Shown: piece by piece, positions 43,430 to 53,625 of the stretch
Position numbering within the stretch: the stretch's first letter is position 1
How the letters are laid out: the number at the start of each line of letters is the position of its first letter
Source: Pseudomonadota bacterium
GTDB lineage: Bacteria; Pseudomonadota; Gammaproteobacteria; Burkholderiales; Rhodocyclaceae
Assembly (NCBI GenBank): GCA_018261905.1
Contig: JAGTRU010000004.1
Coordinates: 1 to 64,000 of the forward strand
Direction of reading: 5' to 3'
DNA length: 64,000 bases
Made by a program: the position numbers and the translations under genes
The notes under the pieces: model-generated
Seen by the model: the letters and a program-made list of their open reading frames with translations, nothing else
Told to the model about the DNA's origin: nothing
The model's database searches: none

Positions 43430-46400
43430 CTAACTGCGAAGAGGACTGGGCTGCACCGCTAGGCGCCGCCCGGCCAGGCGATCGAGAGAGAGATAAACCA
43501 CCGGCGTCAGGTACAGCGTCAGGAATTGCGAGACGAGCAAACCGCCGACCACGGCCAGACCGAGCGGTTGCCGGGATTCGCCACCGGCGCCAAGGCCGAG
43601 GGCGATGGGCAGGGTGCCGGCCAGGGCGGCCATGGTGGTCATCATGATTGGCCGGAAGCGGATGACGCAGGCCTGGAAGATGGCTTCGCTGGCCGGCACG
43701 CGCTGGCCGCGCTGCAATTCCAGCGCGAAGTCGATCATCATGATGGCGTTTTTCTTGACGATGCCGATGAGCATGATGACACCGACGAAGGCGTAGAGGC
43801 TGAGATCGACCTTGAACAGCCACAGCGTCAGCAACGCGCCGAGGCCGGCCGAGGGCAGGCCGGAGAGGATGGTCAGCGGGTGCACGAAGCTCTCGTAGAG
43901 AATGCCGAGCACGATGTAGACGACGAGCACGGCGATCAGCAGCAGCACGCCAAGGCCCTTGAGGGAAGACTGGAAGGCCTGGGCGGTGCCCTGCAGGCTG
44001 GTGTTGAGCGAGGCCGGCAGGGCGATGTCGCGTTCCATAACCTTGATGCGGTCGACCGCATCACCCAGCGAAACACCGGGCAGCAGGTTGAAGGAAATGG
44101 TCACCGAAGGCAGTTGCCCCTGGTGATTGACGGTCAGCGCCTGGGTCTTGCGGCTGATGCGCGCCACCGTGTCGAGCGGCACGAGTTTGCCGCTGCTGGC
44201 CCGCACGTAGAGGCGCGACAGCATGGCCGGATCGGCCTGGAATTCGGGCGCCACTTCGAGGATCACCTGGTACTGGTTGGTGGCGCCGTAGATGGTGGAA
44301 ATCTGCCGCGAACTGAAGGCGCTCTGCAGCGCGTCCTCGACCTGAGCGTAGGAAAGGCCCAGCGTCGACAGCTTGTCGCGATCGATGTCGAGGGCGATCA
44401 CCGGACTCATGTTGTTGAGATTGCTGGTGACATCGACGAAACCCGGCAGTTGGCGAATCTTGCCGAGCAAAGTATCGGTCCATTGGTAAAGCTCGGCGAG
44501 ATCGGTGTCCTGCAGCGTGTACTGGTATTGCGCGGCGGTCAGTTGGCCGCCGATGCGGATCACCGGCGGATTCTGGATATAGACCTTGAGGCCGGGGATG
44601 GCGGCGAGTTTCGGGCGCAGTTCCTGGATGATCTGGTCCGGGGTCAGCTGACGTTCGTCGCGCGGCTTCAAGAGCATGAACATGGTGCCGGTATTGGCCG
44701 TCGGCCGGATGCCGCCGGCGCCGACCGAGGACATGAAGGAACGGATGTTGGGGTCCTGTGCAACGATGGCCGCGGCCGCCCGCTGGTGCTCGACCATCGA
44801 GGCAAAGGAGGCATCCTGGGCGCCTTCGGTGAAGGCGATCAACTGGCCGCTGTCGCCGCTCGGGATGAAATCCTTGGGCACGTTCATGAAGACCAGCACG
44901 GTCAGCGCCAGGCTGGCGAAGAAGCTGGTCATGATCAGTTTCGGCCGGGCCATGGCCCAGGCCAGACTGCGCTCGTAGGCGTTCTTGCCGGCCTCGAAGA
45001 AGCGCTCGAAGGCGTTGAACACTCGCCCGTGTTCTGCCGGCTCGGCGTGTTTGAGATAGCGGCTGCACAGCATCGGCGTCAGGGTCAGCGAGACGAAGCC
45101 GGAAACCAGGATGGCGGCGCAGATGGTGACGGCGAATTCATGCAGCAGGCGGCCGACGATGCCACCCATGAAAAGCACCGGGATGAACACGGCAATCAGC
45201 GAAATGGTCATCGAAATGATCGTGAAGCCGATTTCGCGCGCCCCTTTGATCGCCGCCTCGAACGGCGCCTCGCCGGCTTCCATGTGGCGGACGATGTTCT
45301 CCAGCATGACGATGGCGTCATCGACCACGAAACCGACGGCCAGCGTCAGGGCGAGCAGTGAGAGGTTGTCGAGGCTGTAGCCCAGCACGTACATCACGGC
45401 AAAGGTGCCGATCACCGAGATCGGCAGCGCCAGGCCGGGAATCACCGTCGCCGAGAGATTGCGCAGGAAGAGCAGGATGACCAGGATGACCAGCGCACCA
45501 GCCAGCAGCAGCGTGAATTGCACGTCGTCGATGGCCTCGCGGATCGAGATGCTGCGGTCGTAGAGAATGTTCATCTCGATCGCCGCCGGCAGCTTGGCCT
45601 GGAAGCCGGGCAGGATTTTCCGGATCGCATCGACCGTCTCGATGGTGTTGGTGCCCGGCTGGCGCTGGATGGCCAGCACGATGGCGCGCTTGTCCACGTT
45701 CCAGCTAGCGATGCGGTTGTTCTCGACGCTGTCGAGCGGCGTCGCCACTTCTTCGAGACGGATCGGCGCGCCGTTGCGCCAGGCGACGATCAGCGGCCGA
45801 TAGGCGGCGGCATTGGACAACTGGCCGTTGTCCTTGATCGCGAAGGTCTGGCGGATGCCGTCGAAGACGCCGACCGGCTGGTTGACGTTGGCTTGGGTGA
45901 TGGCCTGCTGCAACTCGTCGATGCCCATGCCGCGCGCCGCCAGTTGGTCCGGGTTGGCGCGGATGCGCACGGCGAATTTCTGGGCGCCATAGACCTGTAC
46001 CTGGGCGACGCCGGGCACCGTGGACAGGCGCTGGGCGAGTTGGGTCTGGGCGTATTCGTCGACCATCGGCAGGGGCAGGGTCGGCGACGACAGCGCGACG
46101 TAGAAGATCGGCGAATCGGCCGGATTGACCTTGCGAAAGGACGGCGGCGTCGGCAGGTTGGGCGGCAGCTTGCGCAGCGCTGCCGAAATGGCCGACTGGA
46201 CGTCCTGCGCCGCCGCGTCGATATTGCGCTCGAGACTGAATTGCAGGGTGATCGAAGTCGTGCCCTGGGCGCTCGTCGAGGTCATCGAATCGAGCCCGGC
46301 GATCGTCGAGAACTGGCCTTCGAGCGGCGTCGCCACCGCGGCGGCCATGGTTTCCGGCGAGGCGCCGGGCAGGCTGGCGCTCACCGAGATGGTCGGAAAA

Positions 46401-46522
46401 TCGACGCTGGGCAGTTCCGAAACCGGCAGGGCACGGTAGGCGATGATGCCGAAAATGACGGCGGCGACGACCAGCAGCGTCGTCATCACCGGCCGCCGGA
46501 TACAAAGTTCGGGCAGTTGCAT
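43430..46522 (-). CDS. RND efflux pump, HAE1 (MdtB/MdtC/AcrB-like) permease
   Basis: A 1,030-residue inner-membrane proton/drug antiporter with twelve helices and two large periplasmic loops. It shows LPELCIRRPVMTTLLVVA at the N-terminus, the proton-relay acidic pair in GFVVDDAIVMLEN, and the Lys in GIVKKNAIMMIDFA. The sequence is closer to MdtB/MdtC-type than to AcrB (SVDFPTISVSASLPGASPE). ATG 46522 lies 13 bases after the membrane-fusion gene. No outer-membrane factor gene is nearby, so a TolC-like partner must be encoded elsewhere. Substrates cannot be read from the sequence. Confidence 0.93.
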   Translation of the reverse strand: MQLPELCIRRPVMTTLLVVAAVIFGIIAYRALPVSELPSVDFPTISVSASLPGASPETMAAAVATPLEGQFSTIAGLDSMTSTSAQGTTSITLQFSLERNIDAAAQDVQSAISAALRKLPPNLPTPPSFRKVNPADSPIFYVALSSPTLPLPMVDEYAQTQLAQRLSTVPGVAQVQVYGAQKFAVRIRANPDQLAARGMGIDELQQAITQANVNQPVGVFDGIRQTFAIKDNGQLSNAAAYRPLIVAWRNGAPIRLEEVATPLDSVENNRIASWNVDKRAIVLAIQRQPGTNTIETVDAIRKILPGFQAKLPAAIEMNILYDRSISIREAIDDVQFTLLLAGALVILVILLFLRNLSATVIPGLALPISVIGTFAVMYVLGYSLDNLSLLALTLAVGFVVDDAIVMLENIVRHMEAGEAPFEAAIKGAREIGFTIISMTISLIAVFIPVLFMGGIVGRLLHEFAVTICAAILVSGFVSLTLTPMLCSRYLKHAEPAEHGRVFNAFERFFEAGKNAYERSLAWAMARPKLIMTSFFASLALTVLVFMNVPKDFIPSGDSGQLIAFTEGAQDASFASMVEHQRAAAAIVAQDPNIRSFMSSVGAGGIRPTANTGTMFMLLKPRDERQLTPDQIIQELRPKLAAIPGLKVYIQNPPVIRIGGQLTAAQYQYTLQDTDLAELYQWTDTLLGKIRQLPGFVDVTSNLNNMSPVIALDIDRDKLSTLGLSYAQVEDALQSAFSSRQISTIYGATNQYQVILEVAPEFQADPAMLSRLYVRASSGKLVPLDTVARISRKTQALTVNHQGQLPSVTISFNLLPGVSLGDAVDRIKVMERDIALPASLNTSLQGTAQAFQSSLKGLGVLLLIAVLVVYIVLGILYESFVHPLTILSGLPSAGLGALLTLWLFKVDLSLYAFVGVIMLIGIVKKNAIMMIDFALELQRGQRVPASEAIFQACVIRFRPIMMTTMAALAGTLPIALGLGAGGESRQPLGLAVVGGLLVSQFLTLYLTPVVYLSLDRLAGRRLAVQPSPLRS

Positions 46523-46535
46523 GCGCGCTCCCCGC

Positions 46536-47678
46536 CTATTTGGCCGGGCGGGCGACAACGACGGCGCCCGGCGTCAGGCGCAACTGGCCGTCGGTGACAA
46601 CGAGGTCATCGGCCTGCAGCCCCTTGTCGATTACCGTCGCGCCGGCATGGGTGTGGCCGACTTCGATCTTGCGCATTTCGGCCTTTTGCCCGGCATTGAC
46701 CAGGAAGACGAAGGGTCCCTCCGGCCCCTGCTGGATCGCTTCGTTGGGCACCACAACGGCGGCGGGCAGCGTATCCAGCTTGAGACCCAGGTTGAGGAAC
46801 TGCCCCGGGGTCAGCGCTTCGTCGGCATTGTCCAGCCGCGCCTTGACGATAATGGTGCCGGTAGCCGCATCGACCGCGTTGTCGATGAAATGGACCAGGC
46901 CTTCGCGACGCACCTGGCCGCTGCCCGGCACCCCAACCGCCACCTTCAGGCAAGCGCCCGCGCGACAGTCGGCCGAGCCCGGCGCCAGCATGCTCTTGAG
47001 CTTGGCGAGGTATTTTTCCGGGACGGAAAAGCTGACCAACAGCGGACGTACCCGGTTGATCACGGCCAGCCCGGTATCGTTGGCCTTGACGGCAGCGCCG
47101 GGAAAAACCAGCTTGGCGCCGATCCGCCCGGCAAACGGGGCGCGGATGCTGCTGTAGGACAATTGGGAACGGGCGAGATCGATGGCCGCCTGGTCGGCAC
47201 TCAACGTTGCCGCCAGCGCCGCCTCGTTGGTACGCATTTCATTGACCTTTTCCTCGGATACGAAATTACGCCCCCGTAGCTCCACGTAGCGGACGGTATC
47301 GGCCTTGGCCTTGGCCAGTTGCGCCTGGTCGCGGGCAACGGCGGCTTCGGCCTGACGCAGGCGCAACGTGAAATCGGTCGCATCCAGGCGAATCAGTTCA
47401 TCGCCCTGTTTGACGGCCTGCCCTTCGGTGAATTGCAGACTGGCGACCTGGCCATCGACGCGCGACTTCAGGGTCACCGTTTCGTAGGCCTCGGCCCGCC
47501 CGACCACCTCGAGCACCAAAGGCATATCGCGCCTCGTCGCCTTGGCCAGCACGACCGGCACCGGTGCTGGCGCCTTGGCGACGGCCGGGCCGGATGTTGC
47601 ACTGTTCCAGGACCAGTAGGCGGCACCGCCGGCCAAGACGGCGAGCGCAGCGACAACGAGCAGATGGCTTTTTTTCAT
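46536..47678 (-). CDS. RND membrane fusion protein (MdtA/AcrA-like)
   Basis: A 380-residue periplasmic adaptor with an N-terminal membrane anchor (~5-25, LLVVAALAVLAGGAAYW). It contains a lipoyl half (TVTLKSRVDGQVASLQFTEGQAVKQGDELIRLD), an alpha-hairpin (~100-165), the second lipoyl half (SYSSIRAPFAGRIG) and a beta-barrel domain. It bridges the HAE1 pump encoded 13 bases downstream to an outer-membrane factor. It starts 58 bases after apaH on the same strand and may be co-transcribed or have its own promoter in that gap. Confidence 0.92.
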   Translation of the reverse strand: MKKSHLLVVAALAVLAGGAAYWSWNSATSGPAVAKAPAPVPVVLAKATRRDMPLVLEVVGRAEAYETVTLKSRVDGQVASLQFTEGQAVKQGDELIRLDATDFTLRLRQAEAAVARDQAQLAKAKADTVRYVELRGRNFVSEEKVNEMRTNEAALAATLSADQAAIDLARSQLSYSSIRAPFAGRIGAKLVFPGAAVKANDTGLAVINRVRPLLVSFSVPEKYLAKLKSMLAPGSADCRAGACLKVAVGVPGSGQVRREGLVHFIDNAVDAATGTIIVKARLDNADEALTPGQFLNLGLKLDTLPAAVVVPNEAIQQGPEGPFVFLVNAGQKAEMRKIEVGHTHAGATVIDKGLQADDLVVTDGQLRLTPGAVVVARPAK

Positions 47679-47736
47679 GTTTTCGCCCGCGGAATAGTGA
47701 TTGAACCGGATGTTAGCGAGAATCGGGTCCCGCCGG

Positions 47737-48567
<831 letters not shown>

Positions 48568-48695
48568 GCATTACCAATCTGTCGGAAAAAGGTTGCGACC
48601 GAAGCGAAACAAGCTCCGCCTCGGCAAAAACCTGATTTTCCCCCAATCGGCGCAATAGACGAAATCGGCTGCCGCTATTGCCGGCCTGCGCCAGC

Positions 48696-49481
48696 TCAGA
48701 TCGAGCCGGCCGCCTGCCTGTGCGGCGACTGCGCCGCAGCATGTTCCGGCCGGAACTCCAACTCCGGGGTCGCCAACGGCAGCCGGGCGCCGAGAGCGAT
48801 GGCCTCGCGCGCCTCGGCCGCCACCTGGCGCCGGTCTTCGCCATGCAGGCCGCGCAGCGGCGTGGTCACCAGCCGGGCAATCAGGCGCCGCCGACCAAGA
48901 ATGGCGCGGGCACATTGGCCGAGCGAAATATCGCCATCATAGCGTGGTGCCATGCTGCGTTCGCCATCGACTTCCCAGTAGGAAATCGCCACCGGCAGCA
49001 CCGGCCGACCAGCGGTCAGCGCCGGTTGCAGCAGGGCGGCATGAAAATGCAGCAGGCTGCGCCCATCGGTCGTCGTGCCTTCCGGAAAAACGGCGACATG
49101 CTGGCCGCTGGCCAGAACGGCTGCGATTTCATCGTTGATGATCCGGGCGTGGCCACGGCTGCCGCGGCGCAGGAAGATCGTGTCGTTCTTCGCGGCCAGC
49201 CAGCCGATCACCGGCCACTGGCGAATCTCCGCCTTGGCGACGAAAGCCGAGGGCAGCGCGGCGTTGATGACGTAGATGTCGATCCACGAGACATGGTTGG
49301 CGACGACCAGGGCGCCCGGCGTGACATGCGTCAGGTCGGCCTCGACTTCGACCCCCAGGCTGTCGAGCAGGGCGATCGCCCAGCTCGACTTGAGGCGCCG
49401 ACGCGCCGCCTGGCTGCACCAGGGGAAAACCGTCGCCGTGACGAACAGGCCGGCGAGGACCAGCAGGGCCAGGCGGCCCAT
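48696..49481 (-). CDS. olsA: 1-acyl-glycerol-3-phosphate acyltransferase (PlsC/OlsA-like)
   Basis: A 261-residue membrane acyltransferase with an N-terminal helix and the four PlsC blocks: NHVSWID (catalytic His/Asp), FLRRGSRGHA, VFPEGTT and VLPVAISY. It probably acylates lyso-ornithine lipid (OlsA) because it directly follows an OlsB-like gene, but ordinary lysophosphatidate activity is equally possible. ATG 49481 lies 32 bases after olsB. The C-terminus is Ala/His-rich. Confidence 0.82.
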   Translation of the reverse strand: MGRLALLVLAGLFVTATVFPWCSQAARRRLKSSWAIALLDSLGVEVEADLTHVTPGALVVANHVSWIDIYVINAALPSAFVAKAEIRQWPVIGWLAAKNDTIFLRRGSRGHARIINDEIAAVLASGQHVAVFPEGTTTDGRSLLHFHAALLQPALTAGRPVLPVAISYWEVDGERSMAPRYDGDISLGQCARAILGRRRLIARLVTTPLRGLHGEDRRQVAAEAREAIALGARLPLATPELEFRPEHAAAQSPHRQAAGSI

Positions 49482-49513
49482 GCGGCAGCAGCGTATCAGG
49501 AAATGGGTTGGCT

Positions 49514-50272
49514 TCAGCTTTCTTGTCCCAGGTAGTGCTTGGCGTAGCGATTGGAGACCTTGGCCATCGGCAGCAGGATGGGCAGGTCGGCCGTATTGAA
49601 ATCGGGGTCCCAGGCCGGTTCGCCGCAAATCCAGGCGCCCGCCCGCAGGTAACCCTTGATCAGCGGCGGCGTCTCGGCCGGCCGATCCTGCTGCAAAGCC
49701 GCCAGCGGCAAGGGGCAACGCGGAAAAACCCGGTATTCCGGCGGTCCCATGTGAGCCGCCAACTGATTATACAAGCTGGCCGCCATGTGGCCGCCATCGG
49801 CCATGCTGATCGAGGCGCAGCCGGTCAGGTAATCGTATTTCTTCTCGGCCATGTACTGGGCCAGACCGGCCCACAACAGGGTGATCGTCGCGCCGCTGCG
49901 GTAATCGGGGTGGACGCAGGAGCGACCGATCTCGACCAGGCGCGAACGCAGGTGCTGCAGGCGGGTCAGGTCGAATTCGTTTTCCGAGTAATAGCCGATC
50001 TGGCGGGCATTTTCCGGCGACAGGATGCGGTAGGTGCCGACCACTTCGCCGCTTTGCGTATCGCGCACCACCAGGTGCTCGCAATACGGGTCGTAGATGT
50101 CGTGATCGACGCCGGGGATCCGGCTTGGCAGGTTGGCGCCCATTTCGCCGGCGAAGACACGGTAGCGCAGGCGCTGCGCGTCGAGGATGTCGCTGCTGCT
50201 GCGGGCGAAGCCGACTGCTAGCTGGTGGCGCGGGGGACGGTTGCGCCCCGTCTCTTTGCGAATGTGTTCCAT
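49514..50272 (-). CDS. olsB: OlsB-like ornithine N-acyltransferase (GNAT-type)
   Basis: A 252-residue GNAT-fold acyltransferase of the hemolysin/OlsB group (Acetyltransf_5). It has LRYRVFAGEMGA, YDPYCEHLVVRD, the RSCVHPDYRSGATITLLW segment and SISMADGG. OlsB links 3-hydroxyacyl-ACP to ornithine; OlsA then adds the second chain. Ornithine lipids replace phospholipids under phosphate limitation. The ATG is embedded in a perfect hairpin that also covers the SD AGGAG. Confidence 0.84.
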   Translation of the reverse strand: MEHIRKETGRNRPPRHQLAVGFARSSSDILDAQRLRYRVFAGEMGANLPSRIPGVDHDIYDPYCEHLVVRDTQSGEVVGTYRILSPENARQIGYYSENEFDLTRLQHLRSRLVEIGRSCVHPDYRSGATITLLWAGLAQYMAEKKYDYLTGCASISMADGGHMAASLYNQLAAHMGPPEYRVFPRCPLPLAALQQDRPAETPPLIKGYLRAGAWICGEPAWDPDFNTADLPILLPMAKVSNRYAKHYLGQES

Positions 50273-50302
50273 GCTGTTCTCCTAGTTGATGGAGAACAGC
50301 AT
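50270..50302 (-). promoter_or_regulatory. Hairpin with leader ORF over the olsB start
   Basis: On the minus strand, ATGCTGTTCTCC (50302-50291), loop ATCAACTA and GGAGAACAGCAT (50282-50271) form a perfect 12-bp stem. The 3' arm contains the olsB SD and the first two bases of its ATG. The 5' arm starts a six-codon leader ORF (M-L-F-S-I-N) ending in TAG, in frame with olsB. Suggests translational control. Confidence 0.6.
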
Positions 50303-50349
50303 GAAAGAGGCTCGTTACATGGCTATTGCAGGTGTTTTACCAAGTTATT

Positions 50350-50799
50350 TCAACGCGTCACCCGGGTGTCCCCGCCGCCGGAAAGGACCCGGACCTGATC
50401 GCCAGCCCGGAACTCGTCGGCCGCACCTTCCTGGACCACGACGATGCTGCGGCCATTGTCGAGGTCGACGGTGATCTCCAGTGCCTGTTTCTTGGTGACG
50501 CCTTCCTCGATCGCACTACCGGCCAAACCGCCGGCCACGGCGCCGACCACGGCACCGACGATGCTGCCCTTGCCACGCCCGACGGTGCTGCCGGCAACGC
50601 CGCCGATGACCGCCCCGGCCGTGGTACCGACCGGCGACTTGGTGCCTTCGAGGGCAACCAGGCGGACCGATTCGACCACCCCCTTGCGGACGGTCATTTC
50701 GTGCCGAGCCTGGTCGCGGCGATAGACGTCGCCTGATTTGCTGCTGGCACAGCCGGCCAGCAAGGCCGCCACGATCATCAACAGGGATACGGTTTTCAT
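50350..50799 (-). CDS. Glycine-zipper 2TM lipoprotein (SlyB/PcP-like)
   Basis: A 149-residue lipoprotein with lipobox LLAGC (Cys17). A glycine-zipper region follows (VGTTAGAVIGGVAGSTVG, GSIVGAVVGAVAGGLAGSAIEEG), forming two packed helices. The C-terminal part (ITVDLDNGRSIVVVQ... FRAGDQVRVLSGGG) is a small beta domain as in SlyB-type outer-membrane lipoproteins, which are PhoPQ-linked in enterics. ATG 50799 begins the signal peptide; longer starts are shadow. It lies 77 bases upstream of olsB and 10 bases after the PfkB kinase. Confidence 0.85.
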   Translation of the reverse strand: MKTVSLLMIVAALLAGCASSKSGDVYRRDQARHEMTVRKGVVESVRLVALEGTKSPVGTTAGAVIGGVAGSTVGRGKGSIVGAVVGAVAGGLAGSAIEEGVTKKQALEITVDLDNGRSIVVVQEGAADEFRAGDQVRVLSGGGDTRVTR

Positions 50800-50809
50800 C
50801 GTCGATCTC

Positions 50810-51745
50810 CTACCAGGGCTGGGCGCCAAAAGCGCGTTGAAAACGGGCCGCGATTTCGTCGCGACTCGGCTGATGATTCTGACCGCCGCGATGGGCAATC
50901 TTGATGGCCCCCATGACGGCTGCCAGCCGCCCCGTGGTCGGCCAGTCGAAACCGTTGGCGATGCCGTACAACAAGCCGGCACGGTACGCATCGCCGCAGC
51001 CGGTCGGATCGAGCACCTGATCGGCTTCGACACAGGGAATAACGAGACGTTCGCCCGCGGCGTAGATTTCGGAACCTTCGCCGCCGCGCGTGACGATCAG
51101 GGCCTGCACGTCCTTGGCCAGTTGCTCCAGGCTGCGCCCGGTGCGATCGCAGAGCAGCTTGGCCTCGTAATCGTTGAAGCAGGCATAGTCGGCCAATTGC
51201 ATGAAATCGAGCAGTTCATCGCCGCTGAACATGGGCAGGCCCTGGCCCGGATCGAAAATGAAGGGCACGCCGGCCGCGTTGAAATCGCGGGCATGCTGCA
51301 GCATGCCTTCGCGGCCGTCGGGCGCGACGATACCGAGCTTGGCGCCCGGCGCATGTTCGACCTTGTTGAGATGCGAGAACGTCATCGCGCCGGGGTGGAA
51401 GGCGGTGATCTGGTTATCGTCGAGATCGGTGGTGATGAAAGCCTGCGCCGTGAAGGTACCGGGCACCTGGCGGACATGGCGGCACGGCAAACCGAGTTGG
51501 TCGAGACGGGCCAGGTAGGGCGGCGCATCGTCGCCGACGGTAGCCATGATCAGCGGCTGGCCGCCGAGCAGCATCAGGTTGTAGGCGATGTTGCCGGCAC
51601 AGCCGCCGTACTCGCGACGCAGTTCCGGCACCAGAAAAGCCACATTCAGGATGTGAATCTGCTCGGGCAGGATATGGTTCTTGAAACGGTCGGGGAAGAC
51701 CATGATGTTGTCGAAGGCCAGTGAACCGCAGATCAGGGTAGTCAT
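50810..51745 (-). CDS. PfkB-family kinase (adenosine-kinase-like)
   Basis: A 311-residue ribokinase-fold enzyme. N-terminal LICGSLAFDNIM, the GGCAGNIAYNLMLLGG sugar-binding glycines, FITTDLDDNQITAFHPGAM and the C-terminal anion hole with catalytic Asp in DPTGCGDAYRAG. The DNQITAFHPGAM pattern resembles bacterial adenosine kinase-like members. ATG 51745 is used rather than TTG 51748. It lies 9 bases after the DUF3426 gene, in the accB-to-olsA minus-strand series. The substrate is likely a nucleoside or sugar but is unproven. Confidence 0.85.
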   Translation of the reverse strand: MTTLICGSLAFDNIMVFPDRFKNHILPEQIHILNVAFLVPELRREYGGCAGNIAYNLMLLGGQPLIMATVGDDAPPYLARLDQLGLPCRHVRQVPGTFTAQAFITTDLDDNQITAFHPGAMTFSHLNKVEHAPGAKLGIVAPDGREGMLQHARDFNAAGVPFIFDPGQGLPMFSGDELLDFMQLADYACFNDYEAKLLCDRTGRSLEQLAKDVQALIVTRGGEGSEIYAAGERLVIPCVEADQVLDPTGCGDAYRAGLLYGIANGFDWPTTGRLAAVMGAIKIAHRGGQNHQPSRDEIAARFQRAFGAQPW

Positions 51746-51754
51746 CAAGAATTC

Positions 51755-52732
51755 TCAGGGGTAAAAGACGTACAGCCGGTAACCGGCGGCGCCGATATCC
51801 TTGGCCTCGACCCACAGGCGCACGGCGGTTTCGCCATTGGCCGGGAAGGCAGCGGGCGGCGCGGTCGGCGGCAGATAATCGGCGGGTGCCAGGACACGGC
51901 GGGAAACCACGGAGTCGTGAGTATCGGTCAGGGTCAGTTCGAGAGCGGGCCAGGCCTGGGCATAACTTGCCCGATTGCGCAGGGTGGCCTGCAGCACGAA
52001 CATGCCGCGTTGATTGTCAGATTGCAGATCGGAAGTCTCGATCGCCACCAGCTCGACCTGACGCGGCAAGGGCACGGCAATTTCCGCCAACGCATAGAGC
52101 GCGGCAGCCTCAGGCAGACGCCGGACAAGGTCGGTACGGAAGTGGTAAAGCAACTGGCCGATCAACAGCAGGAGCAGAACCAGCAAAAACAGCACAAACG
52201 GCCACACCGCCCGTTGCCCGCTCGCGCTGTCGAAACCATCCGCCCCGCCAGTGGCCAGCGTCCCCGCCGCCCAGCGGTTGTAGCCCGCCGTCTCCGTCAA
52301 TTCGCGAACCGCCACCAGACCGACCTCGCGGGCTGCCTGGGCCGACTCTTCGGCGGTTTCCGGCAATTCCTCGCCATCCGGCAACCTGGCCACCGGCGGT
52401 AACTCCATCGTCTCGACAGGCTCTGACTCTGGCTCCGGCTCTGGAATCGCTTCCGGTTCCGGTTCCGGTTCCGGTTCCGGCAGAAATTCTGCATCGATGC
52501 TGACCACCGGCGGCTCCGGCAGCACGACCGGCGCCGGCACCGACGTGGCCAACGGGCTTGGCGGCGCCTCCGTGGTCAGCGGCCGCTCGGCAACCGGGGT
52601 CTCGGTCACTAGCTGATCAAAGGCATTGAACAGGGTCTGGCAATGTCCGCAACGGACCTTACCCGCCTTCAGGCGCAACTGCTCGGAGGTAACACGGAAA
52701 ACCGTGTTGCAAGCCGGGCAGCGTGTCCGCAT
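51755..52732 (-). CDS. Zinc-ribbon DUF3426 membrane protein
   Basis: A 325-residue protein. The N-terminal MJ0042-type zinc finger has CPACNTVFRV and CGHCQTLF (two CxxC pairs). A long Pro/Glu linker with EPEPEPEPE repeats is coded partly by a GGTTCC hexanucleotide run (52453-52480). One membrane helix (~178-200, WPFVLFLLVLLLLLIG) leads to a C-terminal DUF3426 beta domain (~205-325). Its function is unknown; in beta-proteobacteria the gene follows prmA, as here, where its ATG overlaps the prmA stop by one base (TGATG). Confidence 0.85.
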   Translation of the reverse strand: MRTRCPACNTVFRVTSEQLRLKAGKVRCGHCQTLFNAFDQLVTETPVAERPLTTEAPPSPLATSVPAPVVLPEPPVVSIDAEFLPEPEPEPEPEAIPEPEPESEPVETMELPPVARLPDGEELPETAEESAQAAREVGLVAVRELTETAGYNRWAAGTLATGGADGFDSASGQRAVWPFVLFLLVLLLLLIGQLLYHFRTDLVRRLPEAAALYALAEIAVPLPRQVELVAIETSDLQSDNQRGMFVLQATLRNRASYAQAWPALELTLTDTHDSVVSRRVLAPADYLPPTAPPAAFPANGETAVRLWVEAKDIGAAGYRLYVFYP

Positions 52733-53622
52733 CAGGGCTTGACCCCGCTCAGGCAGACCCAGTCCTCGCGACTATCGGCGACCTGCATGGGCAGCCACTG
52801 GGCATAAATTCCGATGATCTCTTCCGCCTGTTCGCGCAGGATGCCGGACAGCGCCAATCGGCCGCCGGGGCGGACATGGGCGCAAATGGCGGGAGCCAGG
52901 ACGCGCAGCGGGTTGGAGAGAATATTGGCCACGACAACATCATACTCGCCAGCCACTGGTTCTGCCGAATCGGCGAACAGTGCCGTCACCGCATTGCGCT
53001 CGGCATTGGCCCGGGCCGCCTCGACGGCCAACGGGTCGATGTCGACGCCGGCAACGCGACCGGCCCCTAGACGCGCCGCAGCAATGGCCAGGATGCCGGA
53101 ACCGCAGCCGTAGTCGAGCACGCTGCAATCGGCATCGACGGTGCGTTCCAGCCATTCCAGACAAAGCCGGGTGGTCGGGTGCGAACCGGTACCGAAAGCC
53201 ATGCCCGGATCGAGAATCAGGTTAACCGCGGCCGGATCGGGCGACTCGTGCCACGAGGGCACGATCCACAGACGTTCGGAAACACGGATCGGATCGAACT
53301 GCGACTGGGTCAGTTGCACCCAGTTCTGTTCGGCGACCTCCTCGATCGCGAATTCGGGCACTTCATTCAGACCGATAGCTTGCCCGGCCGTCGCCAGCAA
53401 GGCTGCGACATCGGCCTCCGGCTCGAGCAGGACAATGACGCGCGAGCGCTGCCAGCCCGGCGAATTGACCGAGCCCGGCTCGCCGAACTGCGGTTGCTCG
53501 TCGGGCGTGCCGGCGTCGGCATCCTCGATGCTGGCCGACAGTGCACCGGCTTCGAGAAGGGCGTCGCACAGGGGCTCGGCATGCGCCACATCGGTCAGAA
53601 AACTGACATTTTGCCAGCTCAT
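52732..53622 (-). CDS. prmA: Ribosomal protein L11 methyltransferase PrmA
   Basis: A 296-residue SAM-dependent enzyme that trimethylates ribosomal protein L11. The N-terminal substrate-recruiting domain is followed by a Rossmann fold with LDYGCGSGILAIAAARLGA (motif I), VDIDPLAVEAAR and VVANILSNPL, and a preceding DPGMAFGTGSHPTTRLCL block that is diagnostic for PrmA. It follows accC by three bases, as in other beta- and gamma-proteobacteria. Confidence 0.96.
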   Translation of the reverse strand: MSWQNVSFLTDVAHAEPLCDALLEAGALSASIEDADAGTPDEQPQFGEPGSVNSPGWQRSRVIVLLEPEADVAALLATAGQAIGLNEVPEFAIEEVAEQNWVQLTQSQFDPIRVSERLWIVPSWHESPDPAAVNLILDPGMAFGTGSHPTTRLCLEWLERTVDADCSVLDYGCGSGILAIAAARLGAGRVAGVDIDPLAVEAARANAERNAVTALFADSAEPVAGEYDVVVANILSNPLRVLAPAICAHVRPGGRLALSGILREQAEEIIGIYAQWLPMQVADSREDWVCLSGVKP

Positions 53623-53625
53623 GAT

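Noticed and set aside
43526-45361. 611-residue plus-strand frame opposite the RND pump
   Set aside because: Antisense shadow rich in Asp, Gly and Gln; the pump is unambiguous.
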